Source of the DNA: an uncultured Mycoplasmatota bacterium
GTDB lineage: Bacteria > Bacillota_I > Bacilli_A > RF39 > UBA660
Length of the DNA stretch: 20,575 nucleotides
Direction: 5' to 3'
NCBI GenBank assembly: GCA_946528555.1
Contig: CAMMYS010000028.1
Location: 1 to 20,575 of the forward strand
The position numbers and the translations under genes were made by a program. The notes under the pieces are model-generated. The model was given only the letters and a program-made list of their open reading frames with translations. It was not told the DNA's origin and made no database searches. Shown in pieces: positions 1 to 5,558 of the stretch (the first letter of the stretch is position 1; each line of letters opens with the position of its first letter).

Positions 1-726
1 ATTTATAATAGAATAAGTGATTTATTAAAAATTAATAGTTCAGATGTTGGTGAAATCATTAATAATTTTAAAGGTAATATTTATTTTGATAATGTTAGTT
101 ATTCATATGATGGTATAAATAATAATATTGAAAATATTACTTTTAATATAGACTATGGTAAAAAATATTTAATATATGGTAATAGTGGTAATGGAAAAAG
201 TACTATTATGAAAATACTACTTAAATATTTAGATGATTATAGTGGAGAAGTTTATATAGGAAATATTAATTTAAAAGATATTTCTTCAAAAAGTATACAA
301 AATAATATGACTTACGTATCTCAACAAAGTTATGTTTTTAATGACACATTAAAGAATAATATTATTTTATATAGAAATATATCTTATGAAGAATATGAAA
401 GAGTATTAAAAATATGTAATTTAGAATCATTAAGAAAAAGTAAAAAGCTTAGAAATAATTTTTTTATAGAAGATAATGGTTTTAATATATCTGGAGGAGA
501 AAGACAAAAGATAGTTCTAGCAAGAAGCTTATTAAAGAAAAGTAATTATTTAATATTAGATGAAGCTTTAAGTGAAGTAGGTGTTAATGAAGAAAAAGAA
601 ATAATAAAAAGAATATTTGATTATTTTAAAGATAAAACTATCATTTATATATCTCATAAAAAAGAAATAATAGATATGTTTGATTTAAAATACAAATTAG
701 AAAGGAGAAAGGTCAATGATAAATAA
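1..726 (+). CDS. ABC exporter nucleotide-binding domain (C-terminal part; gene starts before the window)
   Basis: The frame is open from base 1, so the ATG at 208 lies inside the domain and is not the start. The visible 241 residues hold a complete ATPase core: Walker A GNSGNGKST at residues 60-68, Q-loop glutamine at 108-109, signature SGGERQ at 164-169, Walker B ending LILDE at 184-188 with catalytic Glu188, and switch His219. The D-loop reads SEVG instead of the usual SALD. This arrangement is typical of exporters with a membrane domain fused upstream (here outside the window). The next two genes overlap it and encode double-glycine-leader peptides, so it is probably their exporter. Exporters of that type (PCAT) often carry an N-terminal C39 peptidase that cuts after Gly-Gly; whether this one does cannot be seen. 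ABC identity is secure; substrate is inferred from context. Confidence 0.9.
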   Translation: MYNRISDLLKINSSDVGEIINNFKGNIYFDNVSYSYDGINNNIENITFNIDYGKKYLIYGNSGNGKSTIMKILLKYLDDYSGEVYIGNINLKDISSKSIQNNMTYVSQQSYVFNDTLKNNIILYRNISYEEYERVLKICNLESLRKSKKLRNNFFIEDNGFNISGGERQKIVLARSLLKKSNYLILDEALSEVGVNEEKEIIKRIFDYFKDKTIIYISHKKEIIDMFDLKYKLERRKVNDK

Positions 727-853
727 AGATGAACTTGTTAATATAAAAGGAGGATTATCTAAATATTTCTATGGAATAGGTGCTGGAGCATTAGTATCAT
801 TTGTTATAGGATTAATTGATGGTTATATGAGGCCTTTAGCTTGCAGAAAATGA
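716..853 (+). CDS. Double-glycine-leader peptide 1 (putative two-peptide bacteriocin or signal)
   Basis: This is a 45-residue peptide. The first 13 residues, MINKDELVNIKGG, match the double-glycine leader pattern exactly: Glu at -8, Leu at -7, Ile at -4, Gly-Gly at -2/-1. Cleavage would release a 32-residue mature peptide that starts LSKYFYG, has a hydrophobic Gly-rich core with two GxxxG motifs (residues 20-24 and 32-36), and ends in a polar basic tail with one cysteine (Cys43). Net charge is about +3. The ATG lies inside the end of the ABC gene (11-base overlap) behind AAAGGAG at 701-707, which suggests translational coupling to the exporter. The role as a bacteriocin or communication peptide is inferred from leader, size, composition and neighbour. 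No immunity gene is visible. Confidence 0.8.
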   Translation: MINKDELVNIKGGLSKYFYGIGAGALVSFVIGLIDGYMRPLACRK

Positions 854-999
854 TAAATAAAAGCGAATTAATAGAAATAAGAGGAGGAACTTCATCAACA
901 ATTATTAATACTATAGTAAAAGTTGTAACAACTGCTATAGAAATAGGAAGAACAGTAGGAACAATAATAAGAAGAAAAATAAGTGGAAACAAATGTTAA
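850..999 (+). CDS. Double-glycine-leader peptide 2 (putative partner peptide)
   Basis: This is a 49-residue peptide whose ATG overlaps the stop of peptide 1 as ATGA. The leader MINKSELIEIRGG closely parallels that of peptide 1, and the first 12 coding bases of the two genes are identical, pointing to duplication of the leader region. The predicted 36-residue mature peptide is unlike peptide 1: it is rich in Thr, Ile and Val, strongly cationic (about +5), has one GxxxG motif (residues 33-37), an Arg-Arg-Lys cluster at 41-43, and ends with its only cysteine (Cys49). No good ribosome binding site precedes it, so translation probably depends on termination of peptide 1, which would keep the two in a fixed ratio. 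Two unlike cationic peptides with GxxxG motifs and shared leaders resemble class IIb bacteriocins. Confidence 0.8.
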   Translation: MINKSELIEIRGGTSSTIINTIVKVVTTAIEIGRTVGTIIRRKISGNKC

Positions 1000-1000
1000 A

Positions 1001-1023
1001 AAGAGATGGAAACATCTCTTTTT
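1001..1023 (+). terminator. Intrinsic terminator after the peptide pair
   Basis: Stem AAGAGATG / CATCTCTT (8 bp, no mismatch) with a GAAA loop, running into a T tract, begins two bases after the stop of peptide 2. It ends the exporter-peptide transcript. Confidence 0.85.
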
Positions 1024-1024
1024 A

Positions 1025-1046
1025 TGTTATAATTTGTTTAGGTGAT
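1025..1046 (+). promoter_or_regulatory. Extended -10 promoter with adjacent ribosome binding site
   Basis: TGTTATAAT at 1025-1033 is a perfect extended -10; no good -35 is seen at the usual distance. The expected start of transcription is near 1040, just before the ribosome binding site AGGTGAT (1040-1046), so the leader of the dipeptidase mRNA would be only about 10 bases. Confidence 0.65.
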
Positions 1047-1050
1047 TAAT

Positions 1051-2046
1051 ATGTTTGATACACATCATGATTTATTAGCAAAATTATATATTTCATATTT
1101 GAAAAATGATTTTACTTATATTGAAAATTGGATAAAGAATTATAGACCTGATAATGTTATAGGTGTAATAGCAAACCTATGCTTTATGAGTGAAGAAGAA
1201 ATGAATAGCGAATTTGATCCTAATTTCTATAGAAAAGATGTTAGTGTTATTGATATGTTTAAAAAATCAATGGAATTATTAAGAGAACATATCCCAAGTA
1301 ATTTAAAAGTATTTGCTTCAATAGAGGGATGTGACTTTTTAGAAGATGAAAATGATTTAGTTGCTTTAAAAGAATTAGGACTTGACGCTATCGTACCTGT
1401 TTGGAATTGCAAAAACAAATTTGGTTCAGGCAAAAGAAGTGAAGATGGATTAACTCCATTAGGAGAAAGACTTATAGATAAAGCAGCAGAACTTAATATA
1501 TGTGTAGATTTGTCTCACGCTAATGATAGAACATTTTGGGATATAATTAATTATATAAAAAGTAAAAATTTAAATGTTAAAGTTTATGCTTCACATTCAA
1601 ATTCTAGAAGTTTATGTGATATACCTCGTAATCTTACAGATGAACAAATAAAAGCAATTGTAGAATTAGGCGGATTTGTTGGTATAATGAGTAATTCAGG
1701 TTTTGTTGATAAAGGTGGTTATAAGAAAAGAGAAGAGAAACTTGGAACTCCTGAGTATGATGAATATATTAAATTTTTAAAAGAAAAATATGTAGAACAC
1801 ATATTGCATGTTTACAAACTTACTGGAAGTATAGATAGTATTTGTGTAAGTACAGATGATATGGGATTTAGTGAATTATGTGATTACAAAGAAAGTACAA
1901 TGTTTGAATATGGAAATATTGCTAATGAGTTAAGAGAGTTATTAAGCAAATATTTTAGTGAAGAAGATATTAATAAAATAATGTATGAAAATGCATTAAA
2001 TCACTTAAATCAAGCAAGAGAAAAAGAAGCAAAAAGAAAGAGATGA
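1051..2046 (+). CDS. Membrane-dipeptidase-like (M19 family) metallopeptidase
   Basis: The 331-residue protein resembles the M19 (renal dipeptidase) family, TIM-barrel zinc enzymes that hydrolyse dipeptides, often with D-residues. It begins MFDTHHDL, matching the DxHxD metal motif of the family near the N terminus. Further metal-site elements are EGCDFL (expected bridging Glu), DLSHAN, YASHSNSR with a following DIPRNLTDEQIKAI segment, and the late STDDMG aspartate motif. The family's usual length is 320-400. No signal peptide is seen, so it is probably cytoplasmic. I chose ATG 1051 over an in-frame GTG at 1042 because AGGTGAT just upstream is the ribosome binding site. It is transcribed alone; its stop abuts that of the convergent gmk. 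Its substrate is unknown; recycling of cell-wall or D-amino-acid dipeptides is only a guess. Confidence 0.85.
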   Translation: MFDTHHDLLAKLYISYLKNDFTYIENWIKNYRPDNVIGVIANLCFMSEEEMNSEFDPNFYRKDVSVIDMFKKSMELLREHIPSNLKVFASIEGCDFLEDENDLVALKELGLDAIVPVWNCKNKFGSGKRSEDGLTPLGERLIDKAAELNICVDLSHANDRTFWDIINYIKSKNLNVKVYASHSNSRSLCDIPRNLTDEQIKAIVELGGFVGIMSNSGFVDKGGYKKREEKLGTPEYDEYIKFLKEKYVEHILHVYKLTGSIDSICVSTDDMGFSELCDYKESTMFEYGNIANELRELLSKYFSEEDINKIMYENALNHLNQAREKEAKRKR

Positions 2047-2064
2047 TTAATCATCTCTTTTTTT
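2037..2064. terminator. Bidirectional terminator between convergent genes
   Basis: A perfect 24-base palindrome, AAAGAGATGATT followed by its mirror AATCATCTCTTT, is centred between 2048 and 2049. It contains the stop codons of both convergent genes. A seven-T run follows on the + strand and an interrupted T-rich run on the - strand. Confidence 0.85.
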
Positions 2065-2712
2065 ATCAAAATCCATTAATATTTCATGAATTATTTCTTC
2101 TTGATTACCAACATCTAATTCTTCAATTCTATCAACTCTACATTTTTCACAAGTAATAATAGAATTCATTTTATCTAAAGCATCATCTAAATCATCATTG
2201 ACAACTACATAATTATATTTAGATACTTCATTTATTTCTTGATATGCTTTTTTAAATCTTTCTATAACTTGTTCTTTAGTTTCAGTTTTTCTATTAACAA
2301 GTCTTTCTTTTAATATCTTCATTGATGGTGGCATTACAAATATAAATACAGCATCTTTTCTTTTCTCATTAATTTTTCTAGCACCTTCAATATCTATTTC
2401 TAAGATAACATCAGTTCCTTTAATAAGATTCTTATCAACAAAATCTGATTGTGTTCCATAGTATTTATCTGTGTATACCATCGCATATTCTAAATATTTA
2501 TTATTTTTAATATTTTTTCTAAATTGTTCAGGAGTTATAAAGTTATAATCAACTTCATCTTTTTCTTCACCTCTAGGACTTCTAGTAGTATCAGAAATAG
2601 ATAATATAATATTTTTTCTTTTCTTAAGTAACATTTGAACTAATGTTGATTTACCACAACCTGATGGTCCTGATATAACAATTAATAATCCATTTTCTTT
2701 TCTTTTTATCAT
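2047..2712 (-). CDS. gmk: Guanylate kinase
   Basis: This enzyme phosphorylates GMP to GDP with ATP and is essential for guanine nucleotide supply. The 221-residue protein has the P-loop GPSGCGKST at residues 15-23, the GMP-binding TTRSPRG segment at 42-48, a DYNF motif at 55-58 and KYYGT at 83-87, followed by the DVILEIDIEGA segment and the lid-region arginines (RLVNRKTE). The family is usually 190-210 residues; the extra length is a charged C-terminal tail with a CEKC pair at 188-191, possibly a metal-binding addition. The start is preceded by AGAGGT at good spacing on the minus strand and a consensus promoter. It is transcribed alone, toward the dipeptidase. Confidence 0.95.
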   Translation of the reverse strand: MIKRKENGLLIVISGPSGCGKSTLVQMLLKKRKNIILSISDTTRSPRGEEKDEVDYNFITPEQFRKNIKNNKYLEYAMVYTDKYYGTQSDFVDKNLIKGTDVILEIDIEGARKINEKRKDAVFIFVMPPSMKILKERLVNRKTETKEQVIERFKKAYQEINEVSKYNYVVVNDDLDDALDKMNSIITCEKCRVDRIEELDVGNQEEIIHEILMDFDKKRDD

Positions 2713-2730
2713 AAACGTACCTCTAATTAA

Positions 2731-2759
2731 ATATTAATATAATTCGATTCTTAAATCAA
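2731..2759 (-). promoter_or_regulatory. gmk promoter (minus strand)
   Basis: Read on the minus strand, TTGATT (2759-2754) and TAATAT (2736-2731) are separated by exactly 17 bases. Transcription should start near 2724, upstream of the AGAGGT ribosome binding site and the ATG at 2712. Confidence 0.75.
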
Positions 2760-2765
2760 ACAATA

Positions 2766-2806
2766 TTGATTAGTTTTCCTAAAAAGAATATAATTATTAT
2801 GGTGAT
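2766..2806 (+). promoter_or_regulatory. Promoter and ribosome binding site of the DUF1003 gene
   Basis: TTGATT (2766-2771) and TATAAT (2789-2794) are 17 bases apart. Transcription would start around 2801, at the GGTGAT (2801-2806) that serves as ribosome binding site for ATG 2811, giving a leader of about 10 bases. Its -35 lies six bases from, and mirror-symmetric to, the -35 of the divergent gmk promoter. Confidence 0.75.
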
Positions 2807-2810
2807 AAAA

Positions 2811-3347
2811 ATGGAAAAGGTAGAAAACAAACAAGTAGTAAACAAAAAAGAGATAGTAAGAAAATTATTAAAGCAAGATATTAGTGCAGATGATGAAGCA
2901 GATTTAATTGAGATGTTAATAGAAAAACCTATAACTATTGATGTAGATAAACAAGAAGATAAAGATTTAACAAGAGGAGAGAAATTAGCTGATAAATTAT
3001 CTGAAGTAGCTGGTTCATGGGGATTCATAATAGGATTTACATTATTTATATTAGGATGGATTGTTATTAATTTAGTTGTAATGAGAAAAGCTATGGATCC
3101 ATATCCATTTATACTATTAAATTTAATGCTTTCATGCTTAGCTTCATTACAAGCTCCTATTATTATGATGAGCCAAAATAGACAAGCAAAGAAAGATAGT
3201 ATTAGAAACCAAAATGACTATCAAGTAGATTTAAAGAGTGAATTAATTCTAGAAAAACTTCATGACGAAGTTCAAGAAACATTAAGAGTACAAAGACAAA
3301 TTTTGAGACTACTACAATCAGATGAAGAAGAGAAAAAAGATAAATAA
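2811..3347 (+). CDS. DUF1003-family membrane protein
   Basis: The 178-residue protein has a charged N-terminal cytoplasmic region, then the core of the DUF1003 family: a GEKLADKLSEVAGSWGF lead-in at about 56-72, a first membrane segment at about 71-90, a short loop containing DPYPF (96-100), a second membrane segment at about 100-119, and the SQNRQ motif at 121-125 followed by a charged helical tail likely to be coiled coil. The function of the family is not established. I took ATG 2811 because GGTGAT at 2801-2806 precedes it; in-frame ATG 2799 and TTG 2766 fall on or upstream of the expected transcription start. It is a single-gene transcript, divergent from gmk. Confidence 0.85.
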   Translation: MEKVENKQVVNKKEIVRKLLKQDISADDEADLIEMLIEKPITIDVDKQEDKDLTRGEKLADKLSEVAGSWGFIIGFTLFILGWIVINLVVMRKAMDPYPFILLNLMLSCLASLQAPIIMMSQNRQAKKDSIRNQNDYQVDLKSELILEKLHDEVQETLRVQRQILRLLQSDEEEKKDK

Positions 3348-3367
3348 CACTTTACAGTGTTATTTTT
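3342..3367 (+). terminator. Intrinsic terminator after the DUF1003 gene
   Basis: Stem AAATAACAC / GTGTTATTT (9 bp) with a six-base loop and a T tract; the left arm contains the stop codon. Confidence 0.85.
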
Positions 3368-3371
3368 ATAT

Positions 3372-3387
3372 GTATCAATTTTGATAC
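3372..3387. promoter_or_regulatory. Palindromic operator-like site 1
   Basis: GTATCAATTTTGATAC is a perfect 7-bp inverted repeat around a two-base centre. With the second copy 32 bp downstream (centre to centre, about three helical turns), it looks like a binding site for a dimeric repressor or activator controlling the acyl-CoA synthetase-like gene. The regulator is not encoded in the window as far as I can tell. Confidence 0.6.
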
Positions 3388-3403
3388 TCTAAATGTAAAG
3401 CGA

Positions 3404-3419
3404 GTATCATTTTTGATAC
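3404..3419. promoter_or_regulatory. Palindromic operator-like site 2
   Basis: GTATCATTTTTGATAC repeats site 1 with one base changed (6-bp arms). It ends 7 bases before the -35. A third, shorter palindrome TCAAATTTGA (3421-3430) overlaps the -35 itself. Confidence 0.6.
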
Positions 3420-3426
3420 GTCAAAT

Positions 3427-3455
3427 TTGATTTTTCCCTAAAAAAGTGATAATAT
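3427..3455 (+). promoter_or_regulatory. Promoter of the adenylate-forming enzyme gene
   Basis: TTGATT (3427-3432), a 17-base spacer, and TGA-TAATAT (-10 at 3450-3455, extended by TG at 3447-3448). Transcription would begin near 3462; AGGGAG at about 3465-3470 and a purine-rich stretch precede ATG 3483. Confidence 0.75.
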
Positions 3456-3482
3456 ACTTCTCACAGGGAGAAAGAAAAGACT

Positions 3483-5459
3483 ATGGAAAATAATAATTTA
3501 CATGATTTATATGATGAAATTAAAAGGATTCAATCCGAAAGAAAACCAAACACTAATGTTTATAAATATAGTGATAAATTAACTAGAAAAGCGAAAAAGG
3601 CATTAGATTACATTGAAAGAAACAATAATAATTCTTGGGCTTTATTTATGTTTGAGAGAAATGTAAATTCAATGGATAAAACTGCAATTAAGTATAGGGG
3701 AAATAAGATTTCTTACGAGGAAATGTACTCTAAGGTTTTTGAATATTGTAAATCTTTAAAAGCTTTAGGAGTAAAAAAAGGAGATCAAGTTCCTGTATGT
3801 ATTTCAAATATTCCAGAGTATATTTATCTTCTTTTGGCTTGCAGTTTTATTGGTGCAACTATTCATTTAGTTGGAAGTTGGTTCGATAAAAATAATTTAA
3901 AAAATATATTAAATAATACAAATTCTAAGATTATGTTTATATCTGAGGATTATTATGAAAAAATAATGGATGTAGTTGAAGAAAGCGATATTCAAACTCC
4001 AATATTAATTTCATTAGAAGACTCTTTAATGAAAAATAGAGAAGGCAAACCATTTAATCCATACCAAGATATTGATGGGGAAAATCACGTGTTTACTTCT
4101 AGATTTAATGAATTTAAAGGAAAATCAATTAAAAATGTAATTAATCAAAAAGAATTTATTGAAAGAGGCGCCGAATACAAAGGAAATGTTCTTGAAAGCA
4201 CTACATTAGATGATGTTGCAACAATTACTTATACAAGTGGAACTACTGAAAAGGGATGCCCTAAAGGTGTTAAACATTCTAATAGAGTATATATTACATC
4301 ATCTAGATTTAAATTAGCAGATGTTTCTGGAATGCCAGAAATGAAAGACTTAACTGCATTGTATGAAATACCTGTTTATTCTCATACAAACGTAAGTAAT
4401 GTTGCAGATACATTATGTTGTAATTGTACATATGCATCCGAACCATTTAAAGAAACAAACTTTTTCTTAAAATCGCTATTAATTAATAAACCTCATTATT
4501 GTCAATCAACAATTGGTAGATGGTTATTCTTAGGAAAAGAATTAAGTAAGGAAGCAAATAAGAAAATTAAATTCCCTTATTTAATTATGTGCGATGTTGC
4601 TGGTGAAGGATGCAGTATTGGAGAAGAAAAATTTCTTAATAGAATGGCAAAAGAACATAAATTTGGTACTAAAAAGTTACCATTTCCATTATCTCCAGTT
4701 ACATTTAGTATGGGTGGGGGAACTTGTGAAGCTGGTGGAGTATTTACAACTTTATTTCATGAATTTCAACAAGGCGTTCTTTCAGCACTATATGCTAGAA
4801 AGTATTCATTGGGAATAATTCCATTTAACATGATTGAATATGAAATATTAAATCATGATGGTGATTATTGCGCACTAAATGAACCGGGATTATTGGTTGT
4901 TAATTCGCCAACTAGTTTTTCTGGATATACTGATGAACAAATTGATCCATCAGCATATGTTTTTGATAAATATGGAAAAAAATGGATTAATATGGGTACT
5001 TTAGCTTATAAATCAGATGAAAGAGCTCAAAGTATTAAAATGAAGGGTAGAGAAAAAGACTTTGTTATACTAAAAGATGGAACTTTCTTCCCAATTTTTA
5101 AAATAGAAGAATCAATCTCAAAAGATACAAAAAACATTATGTCTTGCACAGTTATTAAAACAGATGATAATGTTTATGTTTGCCACATAGAGAAACAACC
5201 TAATTCATCAAAAAGAATAGAAGATGTTCTTAGTTCATGTGCATTAAGATTAGAAAAAGAAATTCCAGAAGAAATATTTAATAAGATTTATTTTAGAGTA
5301 AGAAGCTATGAAGAAGGATTTCCTATTTCTAAAAGTGGTAAAAGAGATTTTAATAGTTTAAGATCTGAAAAGGATTATGAAAACATGATTTATGTTGAAG
5401 ATGCTATAACTAAATCAAATAATCAAAAGAATAATATGGTTTTAAGATTAACAAAATAA
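3483..5459 (+). CDS. AMP-binding (adenylate-forming) enzyme, acyl-CoA synthetase-like
   Basis: The 658-residue protein belongs to the ANL superfamily, which activates carboxylates as acyl-adenylates and usually passes them to CoA. The phosphate-binding loop is YTSGTT..., at residues 250-264, ending CPKGVKH. GGGTCE at 411-416 fills the place of the adenine/Glu motif (Glu416). GREKDF at 522-527 is the hinge motif, and SGKRDF at 618-623 supplies the catalytic Lys620. The motif normally written TGD, whose Asp binds the ribose hydroxyls, reads MGT (504-506). The protein is longer than many synthetases (about 500-600) and rich in cysteine (for example LCCNC at 311-315). It stands alone, behind a good promoter and two palindromic operators. 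Substrate unknown; a fatty or aromatic acid CoA ligase is plausible, but altered chemistry is possible. Confidence 0.85.
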   Translation: MENNNLHDLYDEIKRIQSERKPNTNVYKYSDKLTRKAKKALDYIERNNNNSWALFMFERNVNSMDKTAIKYRGNKISYEEMYSKVFEYCKSLKALGVKKGDQVPVCISNIPEYIYLLLACSFIGATIHLVGSWFDKNNLKNILNNTNSKIMFISEDYYEKIMDVVEESDIQTPILISLEDSLMKNREGKPFNPYQDIDGENHVFTSRFNEFKGKSIKNVINQKEFIERGAEYKGNVLESTTLDDVATITYTSGTTEKGCPKGVKHSNRVYITSSRFKLADVSGMPEMKDLTALYEIPVYSHTNVSNVADTLCCNCTYASEPFKETNFFLKSLLINKPHYCQSTIGRWLFLGKELSKEANKKIKFPYLIMCDVAGEGCSIGEEKFLNRMAKEHKFGTKKLPFPLSPVTFSMGGGTCEAGGVFTTLFHEFQQGVLSALYARKYSLGIIPFNMIEYEILNHDGDYCALNEPGLLVVNSPTSFSGYTDEQIDPSAYVFDKYGKKWINMGTLAYKSDERAQSIKMKGREKDFVILKDGTFFPIFKIEESISKDTKNIMSCTVIKTDDNVYVCHIEKQPNSSKRIEDVLSSCALRLEKEIPEEIFNKIYFRVRSYEEGFPISKSGKRDFNSLRSEKDYENMIYVEDAITKSNNQKNNMVLRLTK

Positions 5460-5487
5460 AAAAGTTATTATTTGTAATAACTTTTTT
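5460..5487 (+). terminator. Intrinsic terminator
   Basis: Stem AAAAGTTATTA / TAATAACTTTT with a TTTG loop and a T tract directly after the stop codon. The A and T runs also allow weak reverse-strand function. Confidence 0.85.
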
Positions 5488-5497
5488 GTTATAAAAG

Positions 5498-5553
5498 TAT
5501 AGATTTAAGTCTATAATAGTGATATAATTTACGTAGTATAAAATAAAGAGGTG
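5498..5553 (+). promoter_or_regulatory. Promoter region of the histidine kinase operon
   Basis: TGATATAAT (-10 at 5523-5528 with TG extension at 5520-5521) is the likely promoter; the -35 is poor (TAGATT at 5500-5505). That weak -35 lies within an inverted repeat, TATAGA-N6-TCTATA (5498-5515), which could be an operator. The ribosome binding site is AGAGGTG at 5547-5553, five bases before ATG 5559. Confidence 0.55.
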
Positions 5554-5558
5554 TTGGT

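Noticed and set aside
804..992. A 62-codon open frame on the minus strand over the peptide genes
   Set aside because: The plus strand carries two peptide genes with canonical leaders and overlapping starts; the minus frame has only a biased hydrophobic composition produced by the complement of AT-rich DNA.
1042..1050. GTG start for the dipeptidase
   Set aside because: The GTG is part of the AGGTGAT ribosome binding site serving ATG 1051. The same reasoning excludes TTG 2766 and ATG 2799 for the DUF1003 gene and TTG 11784 for the first paralogue.
3372..3430. CRISPR-like or short repeat array upstream of the acyl-CoA synthetase-like gene
   Set aside because: Only two full copies exist, each palindromic and placed beside a promoter, which fits operators and not an array; no cas gene is present.
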